NCBI GenBank assembly: GCA_934561485.1
Contig: CAKTGS010000002.1
Span: forward strand, 1-64,000
DNA length: 64,000 bases
Origin: an uncultured Faecalibacterium sp.
Lineage (GTDB): Bacteria > Bacillota > Clostridia > Oscillospirales > Ruminococcaceae
Reading direction: 5' to 3'
Made by a program: the position numbers and the translations under genes. Positions within the stretch are counted from its first letter, which is position 1. The number at the start of each line of letters is the position of its first letter. Of the stretch, positions 36,193 to 43,325 are shown piece after piece. The notes under the pieces were generated by a model. The model had not been told where the DNA came from, ran no database searches, and saw only the letters and a program-made list of their open reading frames with translations.

Positions 36193-37155
36193 TCAATCGG
36201 TTTTGGTTGGCCGGGTGGTCACTTCGCCGCAGCGCAGAGCTTCGCGGCGGCCATTCTCCCGCTGCACCACCAGCCGGCCCGCATCGTCAATGGCCAGTGC
36301 CCGGGCGGCGTAGGTCTCGGCGGCGGTGCACACGGTCACCCAGTGGCCGGGCACAAAGCAGCGGGCACGGTACTCGTTCAGGCAGTCGAACGCCGGGCAG
36401 AGCGCCAGCAGCTCCCGTGCAATGGCTCCGGCCAGTGCAGCCCGGCTTACCGGGGCAGGTCCGCCGGGGTACAGGCTGCCTGCTTTGGCGGCCAGTTCCG
36501 GGGGCCAGTCGGCGGCGGTGGTGGTCAGGTTCAGGCCGATGCCCACCACCAGCCATTCCAGCTGGCCGGTCTCCAGACCGGTGCCGGCTTCGGTCAGAAT
36601 GCCGCACACCTTTTTGCCCTGATAATACAGATCGTTCACCCACTTGATGCCCAGCTCCAGCCCGCACAGGGTCTGCACGGCCCGGCACACCGCCACGGCC
36701 GCCCCGATGGTGGCCGCTTGGGCACTGGCTGCCGGAAGCGCCGGACGCAGCAGCACCGAGAGGTACACGCCCTTTCCGGCGGGGCTTTCAAAGCTGCGGC
36801 CCAGCCGCCCGCGCCCGGCGCTCTGATGGGCCGTGAGCACCAAAGTGCCGTGAGGCGCGCCGTCCACAGCCAGAAGCTTGGCCGTGCGGTTGGAGCTTTC
36901 CAGTGTGTCGTACATCTGCACCGGGGCAGGGTAGGGGCCAACGGCCTCGGCGCAGAAGGGGTCGCCGCCCAGCAGGCGGTAGCCCCGGCGGGGTACGGCC
37001 TCCAGCGCATAGCCCTGGGCCGTGAGCGCGGCGGCTGCCTTGTGCACAGCGGCGCGGCTTACCCCCAGCTGCCGGGCCAGCTGCTGGCCGGAAACATAGG
37101 CTCCGTCTGCAGCAGAAAGCGCCTGCAGCAGGGCCGGACGTGTGGGAGAGGGCAT
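36193..37155 (-). CDS. birA: Bifunctional biotin--[acetyl-CoA-carboxylase] ligase / biotin operon repressor
   Basis: 320 residues. Residues 1-62 are a winged helix (SGQQLARQLGVSRAAVHKAAAALTAQGYALEAVPRRGYRLL); then the ligase core with the biotinyl-AMP loop HQSAGRGRLGRSFESPAGKGVYLSVLLRP, KWVNDLYYQGKKVCGILTE and VVGIGLNLTTT, and the small C-terminal domain. It therefore is the DNA-binding type. GGAGG precedes the ATG. Gene reads away from the ECF sigma operon. Confidence 0.94.
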   Translation of the reverse strand: MPSPTRPALLQALSAADGAYVSGQQLARQLGVSRAAVHKAAAALTAQGYALEAVPRRGYRLLGGDPFCAEAVGPYPAPVQMYDTLESSNRTAKLLAVDGAPHGTLVLTAHQSAGRGRLGRSFESPAGKGVYLSVLLRPALPAASAQAATIGAAVAVCRAVQTLCGLELGIKWVNDLYYQGKKVCGILTEAGTGLETGQLEWLVVGIGLNLTTTAADWPPELAAKAGSLYPGGPAPVSRAALAGAIARELLALCPAFDCLNEYRARCFVPGHWVTVCTAAETYAARALAIDDAGRLVVQRENGRREALRCGEVTTRPTKTD

Positions 37156-37174
37156 GGCGGAAGACCTCCTTTTA

Positions 37175-37197
37175 TGCTATAATACAATATTGTAGCA
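37175..37197. promoter_or_regulatory. 23-bp palindrome overlapping divergent birA / sigma promoters
   Basis: Arms TGCTATAATA (37175-37184) and TATTGTAGCA (37188-37197), one mismatch, 3-base centre. The left arm contains a TGC-TATAAT extended -10 for the rightward gene and the right arm gives TACAAT on the minus strand for birA, so a protein bound here would cover both -10 elements. It is unlike the known BirA operator (TTGTTAACC-type arms). Confidence 0.6.
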
Positions 37198-37325
37198 TGT
37201 CCGGGCCAAAAGGCAAAGTTTTTTGGAAAAATCTGCAGGAAACCCTGCGGCCCGTTCGTATAGAAATACAGAAGGGCAGTGCAGAAGCCGCCCTCTGCAA
37301 ACCGGAAAGGAGGGTGTGCAGGTCG

Positions 37326-37862
37326 TTGACAACCATGGAATTCAGCGCAATGGTGCAGAAGTATCAGGCTCTTGTATATACGGTCTGCCATCAGCTGGTG
37401 CCGGATGTGGGGGAGGCGCAGGACCTGACCCAGGAGACCTTTCTGGCGGCGTGGCGGGCCATTGACCGCTGCCCGCCCGGCTTTGAAAAGCAATGGCTGG
37501 CCCGCATTGCGGCCAACAAAGCCAAGGACTATCTGCGCAGCGCCTGGGTGCGCAAGGTGAATACCCCCGGAGACGAGGTCCTTGCCCTGGAAGGCGCGCC
37601 CCCGGAGTGGGAGCCGGAACAGCAGGTGCTGGACACCCTGGGGGAGGAAGAACTGACCCGGATGATCCTGGACCTGCGGGAGCCGTACAAAACGCCCTGC
37701 CGTCTGGTGCTGCTGGAACAGCACACCATGGCACAGGCTGCCGTGCTGTGCGGCAGGCCGCAGAAAACACTGGAAGCACAGGTCTACCGCGGCAAAAAGA
37801 TGCTGGCGCAGCAGATCCGGGCGCTGCAGGAAGGGAGGAGCACGGTACATGGAACTGTTTAA
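37326..37862 (+). CDS. ECF-type RNA polymerase sigma factor
   Basis: About 178 residues. Region 2 is FSAMVQKYQALVYTVCHQLVPDVGEAQDLTQETFLAAWRAID; region 4 is LDLREPYKTPCRLVLLEQHTMAQAAVLCGRPQKTLEAQVYRGKKMLAQQI. The start is uncertain: TTG 37326 lies 11 bases after AGGAGG and is preferred; ATG 37335 is 20 bases away. It overlaps the anti-sigma gene by 14 bases. Its consensus cannot be told from the sequence. Confidence 0.85.
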   Translation: MTTMEFSAMVQKYQALVYTVCHQLVPDVGEAQDLTQETFLAAWRAIDRCPPGFEKQWLARIAANKAKDYLRSAWVRKVNTPGDEVLALEGAPPEWEPEQQVLDTLGEEELTRMILDLREPYKTPCRLVLLEQHTMAQAAVLCGRPQKTLEAQVYRGKKMLAQQIRALQEGRSTVHGTV

Positions 37863-38427
37863 AGAAGATGGCTGTTTTACGGAGGAAGGGCTGCAGGCCC
37901 TGCTTGGCGGGCAGCTGGACGAACTGGGCAGGCTGGAAGCGGCCGAGCATCTGTCCTACTGCGACAAATGCATGGACCGCTACACCGCTCTGCTCACGGC
38001 GGATGTGCTGGAAACGCCGCCCCGCTCCGCCCACGGCGTGGTGATGACCAACATTTTTGTGCGCCTGATGCAGAACACCTGGGGCCGGGCCGCTGTGGCG
38101 GGTGTGGCCGCCGTGCTGGCGCTGACCATGTGGCGCACCGGCACCCTGGAACAGATCCTGGACGGCACCCGGCAGCTGAAGGCCTGGATGCCGGATGCCA
38201 GCCAGAGCCAGACGCTGGACACCCGGGAACCGGAGCTGCTGGGCCGCCCGGTAAAGGACGATGCGCGCACGCCCAGCCAGCCCGAACAGCTGGGCCAGCC
38301 GGTGGAGAACGACAAAACATCCCCGGCTTTTGCGCAAAAGCTGTCCGGCGCACTGGACAGTCTGCTGTTCGGCAAACAAGGATCTGCGGCAGAGCCTGAC
38401 GCTGCCGTTTCCAACCAAATGAAATGA
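37849..38427 (+). CDS. Zinc-finger anti-sigma factor
   Basis: 192 residues. Residues 34-41 give the ZAS motif H34-x3-C38-x2-C41 (HLSYCDKC), which in this family binds zinc and holds the partner sigma factor. A single membrane segment at about 80-96 (AAVAGVAAVLALTMW) is followed by a ~95-residue outer region rich in Pro, Gln and Glu. Overlap with the ECF gene indicates coupled synthesis. The outer region is probably the stress-sensing or proteolysed part. Confidence 0.85.
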   Translation: MELFKEDGCFTEEGLQALLGGQLDELGRLEAAEHLSYCDKCMDRYTALLTADVLETPPRSAHGVVMTNIFVRLMQNTWGRAAVAGVAAVLALTMWRTGTLEQILDGTRQLKAWMPDASQSQTLDTREPELLGRPVKDDARTPSQPEQLGQPVENDKTSPAFAQKLSGALDSLLFGKQGSAAEPDAAVSNQMK

Positions 38428-38438
38428 GGGAATCGACT

Positions 38439-39140
38439 ATGAAGAAAAATGGAATCCTGACCCTGCTCTTTGCCTTTGTCCCGGGCGCAGGCCAGATGTA
38501 TCAGGGCTACATGAAGCGGGGCCTGTCGCTGATCACAATGTTCTGCCTGATCATCTTTCTGGGGATGTGCACCGGTCTGGACCCCCTGATCATGGGCTGC
38601 CTGATCGTGTGGATGTACAGCTTTTTTGATACCTTCAACCTCCGCGCCCAGCTTATGGCCGGAACGGCCCCGGAGGACGACTACCTGGTGCACTTCGACT
38701 GGCAGGACAAACGGCTGCAGGCATTTATGAAGGACAGCCACAAGCTGCTGGGCTGGGCGCTCATCGCGCTGGGGGCCATGATGGCTTATCAGAACATCAT
38801 CATGCGGGTGCTGGGCGATGTGATGTGGCGCTGGGGCCAGAACAACCCCTTCTTCCGCGCAGTCTACCTGATGCTGGATGAGCTGCCGCAGATCGTGGTC
38901 TGCGTGGCGCTGGTCATCTGCGGCCTGTGGCTGGTGCGCGGCCCCAAGAACAAAAAGCAGAAGCCGCAGTCCAAGCCGGAGGACGAGGATTTCCACGAGT
39001 ACACGGCAGCGGGTGCTGCTCCGGAAGAAAAGGCGGATTTTGCCATGCCGGAGCTGAGTGCCCTGCTGGGAGAGCCGGTGACCTCGGAGCAGCCGGAACA
39101 GCCGGAGAAACCGGAGGATGACGATGGACGAGCAGAATAA
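38439..39140 (+). CDS. Multi-spanning membrane protein of ECF operon
   Basis: 233 residues. Start KKNGILTLLFAFVPGAGQMYQGYMKRGLSLI resembles TM2-domain proteins (GxGxxYxG turn between two membrane helices). Two further hydrophobic stretches at about 100-122 and 150-168, then an acidic Pro/Glu-rich tail (PEQPEKPEDDDGRAE). Function unknown. The next gene starts within its last codons. Alternative start ATG at 38424. Confidence 0.7.
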   Translation: MKKNGILTLLFAFVPGAGQMYQGYMKRGLSLITMFCLIIFLGMCTGLDPLIMGCLIVWMYSFFDTFNLRAQLMAGTAPEDDYLVHFDWQDKRLQAFMKDSHKLLGWALIALGAMMAYQNIIMRVLGDVMWRWGQNNPFFRAVYLMLDELPQIVVCVALVICGLWLVRGPKNKKQKPQSKPEDEDFHEYTAAGAAPEEKADFAMPELSALLGEPVTSEQPEQPEKPEDDDGRAE

Positions 39141-39987
39141 GCCGGAAACCGCAACCGCCGCCCCGCAGGCCGCCCGGCAGCCTGTACCTCAGGACGATGC
39201 CCCCCGCCGCCGGGTGGGCAGCCTGACGCTGGGTGCCTGCCTGATCGCAGCGGGCATCTTCTTCCTGTGCTACTTCTTTGTGCCGGGCTTTGACTGGCAG
39301 CTGGTGCTCAAGATCGCTCCGGCCGCCGGATTGGTGCTGCTGGGCTGTGAGGTGCTGTTCTTTGCCGCCCGGCCGGGCCGCTGGAAGTATGATTTTGTCT
39401 CGGTGCTGGTCTGTCTGGGTCTCATCGCAGTTTGTATGTGCCTGAGCTTTCTGCCCATGGTGTGGAGCGAGATCGACCCTGCCCGCGGACAGAACGAGAT
39501 GAAGCTGAGCAAGGCGTACACCACACAGGTGTATGAGGCCCTCCGGAAGGAAAACCCGGACCTCCGCCTGCGGGATGTGTACACCGACCTGTATCTTTAC
39601 GCCAACAGCGTGGATGACCTGCAGGAGCTGCAGCCAAGTGACGGGCACCTGAGCCTGACCGTGATGCTGTTCGGCCCCTACGACAGCACCGGAGCCTTTG
39701 CGCAGGACTGCCGCAGCGTGGCCGGTACGGTGCGGGCTGGCACCCTGCAGCCGGATGAACTGCGCATCGTGTGGTCGCCGGACAACGACCCGGGCCAGAG
39801 CCTGGATTCCGGTACCCTGCAGCGTGTGGAACAGTACACGCTGGAACTGGACGGCACGGTGCAGCTGGACTGGACCGCGGATGAGATGGAACGGCAGGTC
39901 GAAGTGCAGTATCTGCTGGACGAAGAAAACGAACCGGAGGAAGAAGCAGCTTTCAGTGAAGAAGCAGAGCCGGAAGCGGCTGCATAA
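39124..39987 (+). CDS. Membrane protein with LiaI/LiaF-like transmembrane region
   Basis: 287 residues from ATG 39124, 6 bases after GGAGG; ATG 39118 directly abuts the GGAGG and is less likely. Three to four membrane helices at about 30-115 (VGSLTLGACLIAAGIFFLCYFF, APAAGLVLLGCEVLFFAARPG, VLVCLGLIAVCMCLSFLPMVW) resemble the membrane part of cell-envelope stress sensor LiaF; a ~165-residue outer domain follows. Being last in an ECF sigma operon, an envelope-stress role is plausible (inference). Confidence 0.65.
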   Translation: MDEQNKPETATAAPQAARQPVPQDDAPRRRVGSLTLGACLIAAGIFFLCYFFVPGFDWQLVLKIAPAAGLVLLGCEVLFFAARPGRWKYDFVSVLVCLGLIAVCMCLSFLPMVWSEIDPARGQNEMKLSKAYTTQVYEALRKENPDLRLRDVYTDLYLYANSVDDLQELQPSDGHLSLTVMLFGPYDSTGAFAQDCRSVAGTVRAGTLQPDELRIVWSPDNDPGQSLDSGTLQRVEQYTLELDGTVQLDWTADEMERQVEVQYLLDEENEPEEEAAFSEEAEPEAAA

Positions 39988-39994
39988 AAACTGA

Positions 39995-40037
39995 AAAAAT
40001 CTCCTGCACGGACGCAAGGCCTGCGCAGGAGATTTTT
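39995..40037 (+). terminator. Terminator of ECF operon
   Basis: AAAAATCTCCTGC / GCAGGAGATTTTT hairpin (39995-40007 with 40025-40037). Confidence 0.92.
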
Positions 40038-40038
40038 G

Positions 40039-40067
40039 TTGAAATAGAGAAGAATTTGTGATATTCT
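40039..40067 (+). promoter_or_regulatory. Promoter of small-peptide mRNA
   Basis: TTGAAA (40039-40044), 17-base spacer, TATTCT (40062-40067). Predicted transcription start about 40074. Confidence 0.75.
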
Positions 40068-40123
40068 GTAGTTACCGCTGAAAAGCGGCAGGGCACTGCA
40101 AACAACGGCAGGCGGTTTTGGTC

Positions 40124-40145
40124 CTCACTTCCGGAAGGAGGTGAG
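40124..40145 (+). promoter_or_regulatory. Hairpin that buries the ribosome binding site of the small peptide
   Basis: CTCACTTCC (40124-40132) pairs with GGAGGTGAG (40137-40145) over a GGAA loop: nine pairs, one G-U. The paired strand is the Shine-Dalgarno sequence itself, so the full-length mRNA should be poorly translated. Confidence 0.75.
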
Positions 40146-40148
40146 TGT

Positions 40149-40211
40149 ATGCCGATTACTTTGACATTCCATTTGTTTGGATTGACATTCACCATCCGTG
40201 TGAAAAAGTAA
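40149..40211 (+). CDS. 20-residue hydrophobic peptide, candidate type I toxin
   Basis: MPITLTFHLFGLTFTIRVKK, read from an ATG 7 bases after a near-perfect AAGGAGGTGAG. A hydrophobic run from residue 2 to 16 followed by Arg/Lys-Lys suggests a membrane-active peptide. The gene has its own promoter, a hairpin that hides its ribosome binding site, an mRNA terminator at 40306-40351 and an antisense RNA from a consensus minus-strand promoter. These are the features of type I toxin-antitoxin modules. I do not recognise the peptide as a member of a named toxin family; it could also be a regulatory leader peptide. Confidence 0.7.
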   Translation: MPITLTFHLFGLTFTIRVKK

Positions 40212-40293
40212 AACCGCCGCCTGGCGGGGCGACGGTTTTCGCGTAAAACAAAAGCTCTGAACAGGACCGACCGCTTGTCGCGGTGCCCTTTCT
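40203..40293 (-). ncRNA. Predicted ~90-nt antisense RNA (candidate antitoxin)
   Basis: Predicted from the minus-strand promoter at 40328-40300. It would begin near 40293 and run leftward to a 12-bp terminator stem (40210-40221 with 40228-40239, one G-U pair) followed by five T on the minus strand (40207-40203). It overlaps the stop codon and 3' part of the peptide mRNA, and the overlap includes two hairpins (CGCGAC..., ACCGC/GCGGT at about 40269-40283) that could start pairing. Confidence 0.65.
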
Positions 40294-40299
40294 GTTTGT

Positions 40300-40328
40300 A
40301 TTATAGCAATCCCCGGCAGGACTGTCAA
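40300..40328 (-). promoter_or_regulatory. Consensus sigma-A promoter for antisense RNA
   Basis: On the minus strand: TTGACA (40328-40323), exactly 17 bases ending TGC, TATAAT (40305-40300). It is a full match to the consensus with an extended -10, the strongest promoter in the window, and no minus-strand protein gene follows it. Confidence 0.85.
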
Positions 40329-40351
40329 GCACCTGCCAGGGATTGTTTTTT
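40306..40351 (+). terminator. Terminator of small-peptide mRNA
   Basis: GCAATCCCCGGCAGG (40306-40320) with CCTGCCAGGGATTG (40332-40345), then six T. It is interleaved with the antisense promoter. Confidence 0.88.
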
Positions 40352-40360
40352 ATCGAAAGA

Positions 40361-41230
40361 TCACAGCTTCTTGCCGGTGAGCAGCTCGTAGGCTTCCAGA
40401 TACTTGGCAATGGTCTTGTCGATCACGTCCTGGGGCAGGTCGTAGTTGCTGTCGGGATTGGCCTTCAGCCAGTCACGCACAAACTGCTTGTCAAAGGAAG
40501 GCTGGCTGTGGCCCGGCTCGTAGCCTTCCAGCGGCCAGAAGCGGGAAGAATCCGGGGTCAGCATCTCATCGCCCAGCACCACATTGCCGTTTTCGTCCAG
40601 GCCGAACTCAAACTTGGTGTCTGCAATGATGATGCCGCGGGAAAGGGCATATTCGGCACACTTTTTGTACAGGGCAATGGTGTAGTCCCGCAGCTTGGTG
40701 GCATACTCTTCGCCGTGGCCGGGGAACTGCTTTTCCAGCACCTCAATGCTGCGCTCGAAGGAGATGTTCTCATCGTGGTCGCCGATCTCGGCCTTGGTGG
40801 AGGGGGTGTAGATCGGCTCAGGGAGCTTGGCAGATTCCTGCAGGCCCTCGGGCAGCTGGATACCGCACACCTTGCCGGTTTTCTGGTAGCTGGCCCAGCC
40901 GCTGCCGGTAATGTAGCCGCGGACAATGCACTCAATGGGCAGCATGGTCAGCTTGCGGCACATCATGCTGTTGCCGTCAAACTGCGGCTGCTGGAAGAAC
41001 TCCGGCATATCCTTCACATCCACGCTCAACATGTGGTTGGGCAGCAGATCGCGGGTATAATCGAACCAGAACTTGCTCATCTGGGTCAGAACGGTGCCCT
41101 TTTTGGTCACCTTGTTTTTCAGAATAACATCAAACGCGGAAATGCGGTCGGTGGCAACCATGATCAGGCTGTCGCCATTGTCGTAGATCTCACGGACTTT
41201 ACCTTCTTTAATGGGCTTGAATTCAGTCAT
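40361..41230 (-). CDS. purC: Phosphoribosylaminoimidazole-succinocarboxamide synthase
   Basis: 289 residues; ATP-dependent step 8 of purine synthesis, joining CAIR and aspartate. Start TEFKPIKEGKVREIYDNGDSLIMVATDRISAFDVI is the SAICAR synthase signature, and RGYITGSGWASYQKTGKVCGI, IADTKFEFG and LTPDSSRFWP follow. The start is set at the complement of 41228-41230, with TGGAG upstream; the longer frame is non-coding. A predicted promoter TTTCAA-17-TACAAT lies at 41321-41293. No other pur gene and no purine riboswitch recognisable in the leader. Confidence 0.95.
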   Translation of the reverse strand: MTEFKPIKEGKVREIYDNGDSLIMVATDRISAFDVILKNKVTKKGTVLTQMSKFWFDYTRDLLPNHMLSVDVKDMPEFFQQPQFDGNSMMCRKLTMLPIECIVRGYITGSGWASYQKTGKVCGIQLPEGLQESAKLPEPIYTPSTKAEIGDHDENISFERSIEVLEKQFPGHGEEYATKLRDYTIALYKKCAEYALSRGIIIADTKFEFGLDENGNVVLGDEMLTPDSSRFWPLEGYEPGHSQPSFDKQFVRDWLKANPDSNYDLPQDVIDKTIAKYLEAYELLTGKKL

Positions 41231-41585
41231 AATCAAACACTCCATTTTTCCTTGTTCTCCGGCCGCAGGGGGCGGCGCTGTCTTACGTAGATATTGTACC
41301 ATTTCCACCGCCGGTTTGAAAGAAACAGATGGGAGAGATTTGCCCGGAGTTTTGCAAATTTCTCGTGAAAAGTGCGCAAAAAAACATGGAAAAATTCGGC
41401 ATTTTGACGATAAAAGTCGTACTTTCCCGGAAGATCGACTCCTTTTTTGTAAAATCCGGATATGGACAAAGCCCCCGGTGGTGCGGTATCCTATACGGGA
41501 ACGCTACGGTGACCCGGTACTTGCCGGGCACCTCTGCAGCGCCGCCGAGTTTGTGCCGGGCGGCAGAGAGGAACATAGAAAAAGA

Positions 41586-42563
41586 ATGAAACCTGAAATC
41601 ATTGCGCACCGCGGGGCATCGTATCTTGCACCGGAAAACACCCTGTCCGCTTTCCGCAAAGCCATGGAGATCGGCGCGGACGGCGTGGAAATGGACGTGC
41701 AGCAGACGCTGGACGGCGGCCTTGTCATCCACCACGATTACATCATTGATCTGCACACCGACATTTCCGGCCGCATTTACGATATGACCGAGGGCGAGCT
41801 GCGGGACCTGGATTTTGGCAGCTGGAAGGATGTCATCTATGAAGGAGAGAAGATCGCCACCCTGGCCGAGGCGCTGGAACTGTGCAAGAGCATGGAAGGC
41901 ACCCAGGTGCAGCTGGAAATGAAATCCACCATGGACAACGACCCGCAGTTTGTGCCCCGGGTGGTGGACGCCATCCGGGCCGCCGACATTGCCGACCGGC
42001 TGGTGCTGATCAGCTTCAACCACGATCTGCTGCGGCAGGCAAAGCAGCTCATGCCGGAGCTGCGGGTGGGTGTGCTGCTGTACGGCGCCTTTGAGAGCAT
42101 GGTGCTGCCGCCGCCGGTCATCTGGAAGGATCTGGGCCTGACCAACGGCCTGGACGAGGAAGAAGCGGTGCAGGCTGAAGAAACGGCAGAACTGCCCGTG
42201 GCAGGAGACCCGGATGAGGAAAACAGCTGGATGACCCGCTGGGTGTCGGACAAGGTGAGTATGCTGCGGGCGAACTTCCCCGGCGAGAGTCTGCAGGCCG
42301 TGGCCCAGCATCTGGCTGCCCAGCACGACCCGGTAAGCTATGTGAAAAGCCTGGACTTCCAGCCGGAGTATGTGAGCTGCGAGTACCACACAGCCTACTC
42401 CAACCCCAAGTTCATTGCCAAGCTGCACGAACTGGGCGTAAAGACTGCCCTGTGGACAGTGGACACCGAGAACGCAGTGCGCAGCCTGCTGCCGCTGGAG
42501 CCGGACTGCCTTGTGACCAACCGTCCTGACCGCGTGAGGGAATGGGTAGAAGAAAATCAGTGA
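41586..42563 (+). CDS. Glycerophosphodiester phosphodiesterase
   Basis: 325 residues, no signal peptide. GDPD motifs: IIAHRGASYLAPENTLSAFRKAMEIGADGVEMDVQQTLDGGLVIHHD with H8, E and D metal ligands and the general-acid histidine pair; later MKSTMDND, LISFNHDLLRQ and TALWTVDTENAVRSLLPLEPDCLVTNRPDRV. It hydrolyses deacylated phospholipids to glycerol-3-phosphate. An acidic insertion of ~60 residues (about 190-225, EEEAVQAEETAELP) is unusual. The 355-base gap before it holds only the purC promoter; no clear promoter of its own. Confidence 0.92.
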   Translation: MKPEIIAHRGASYLAPENTLSAFRKAMEIGADGVEMDVQQTLDGGLVIHHDYIIDLHTDISGRIYDMTEGELRDLDFGSWKDVIYEGEKIATLAEALELCKSMEGTQVQLEMKSTMDNDPQFVPRVVDAIRAADIADRLVLISFNHDLLRQAKQLMPELRVGVLLYGAFESMVLPPPVIWKDLGLTNGLDEEEAVQAEETAELPVAGDPDEENSWMTRWVSDKVSMLRANFPGESLQAVAQHLAAQHDPVSYVKSLDFQPEYVSCEYHTAYSNPKFIAKLHELGVKTALWTVDTENAVRSLLPLEPDCLVTNRPDRVREWVEENQ

Positions 42564-42566
42564 GCA

Positions 42567-42601
42567 AAAGAGGGACGGCCCCATTGGGATCGTCCCTCTT
42601 T
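42567..42601 (+). terminator. Terminator after glycerophosphodiesterase gene
   Basis: AAAGAGGGACG / CGTCCCTCTTT hairpin. Confidence 0.85.
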
Positions 42602-42606
42602 CGCTC

Positions 42607-42635
42607 TTGACAAAACGCCCGAACTGCACTAGAAT
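42607..42635 (+). promoter_or_regulatory. Promoter of MarR-family gene
   Basis: TTGACA (42607-42612), 17-base spacer, TAGAAT (42630-42635). Confidence 0.75.
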
Positions 42636-42702
42636 ATGTCTTATATCGAACAGTTTCATAAAAAACAGTCCGATGCAAAAACATTCTGAAGGACAAAACG
42701 CA

Positions 42703-43185
42703 ATGTGTGAAGAAAAAGCAACCGATACCTGTAAGCACAGCGACCCGCCATGGGAGGCTCCGCAGGTCATTCCGGCCCAGATCCGCCGGGTGGACAACCT
42801 GATCTTCCGCAAGATCAACCAGTTTACCCGGGCCAATGGGGTGGAGCAGGCCACGCCCATGCATGGCTGGATCATAGGCTATCTTTACGAGCACCGGGAC
42901 ACACCGGTGTTTCAGCGGGACATTGAGCGGGAGTTTTCCATCACCCGCTCCACGGTAACCAACATCCTGCAGCTGATGGAACGCAAGGGCTACATCCAGC
43001 GCCAGAGCGTGCCCCAGGACGCCCGGCTGAAAAAACTGGTGCTCACCGAGGAGGGCGCGCGCTTCCATGAAAAAAGCCTTCTGTCCTTCCGGCAGACAGA
43101 CGACTATGTAGCCGGTCTGCTGACCGAGGAGGAGAACGCAGAGCTGCTGCGGCTGCTGAACAAGCTGCGGGAGGCGTTGAAATAA
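42703..43185 (+). CDS. MarR-family transcriptional regulator
   Basis: 160 residues from ATG 42703 (AAGGA 10 bases upstream; ATG 42673 is possible). Winged helix: GWIIGYLYEHRDTPVFQRDIEREFSITRSTVTNILQLMERKGYIQRQSVPQDARLKKLVLTEEG. The N-terminus has a CxEE...CKH stretch. It stands 140 bases ahead of the two ABC exporter genes and probably represses them, as in many MarR-BmrCD-like loci (inference). Confidence 0.9.
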   Translation: MCEEKATDTCKHSDPPWEAPQVIPAQIRRVDNLIFRKINQFTRANGVEQATPMHGWIIGYLYEHRDTPVFQRDIEREFSITRSTVTNILQLMERKGYIQRQSVPQDARLKKLVLTEEGARFHEKSLLSFRQTDDYVAGLLTEEENAELLRLLNKLREALK

Positions 43186-43255
43186 CCGCCTTTTCCGTCA
43201 AAGCGCCGAAAAAGACATTGTAAAATTAGCAATTGTGAACATTCTCTGAAACGTC

Positions 43256-43296
43256 TTGACATTTAAATTGTTTTGTATAGAATTGTTCTGTAACAA
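43256..43296 (+). promoter_or_regulatory. Promoter of ABC exporter operon with possible MarR site
   Basis: TTGACA (43256-43261), 16-base spacer, TAGAAT (43278-43283), overlapped by TTGTT (43283-43287) / AACAA (43292-43296), a small inverted repeat suitable for a repressor. Confidence 0.65.
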
Positions 43297-43325
43297 ACAA
43301 ATAAAACTCAAAGGGGGTAACTCAG

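Noticed and set aside
41231-41585. Purine or other riboswitch in the purC leader or before the glycerophosphodiesterase gene
   Set aside because: The purC leader from the predicted start is only about 55 bases and shows no conserved aptamer core; the other side shows no stable three-way structure.
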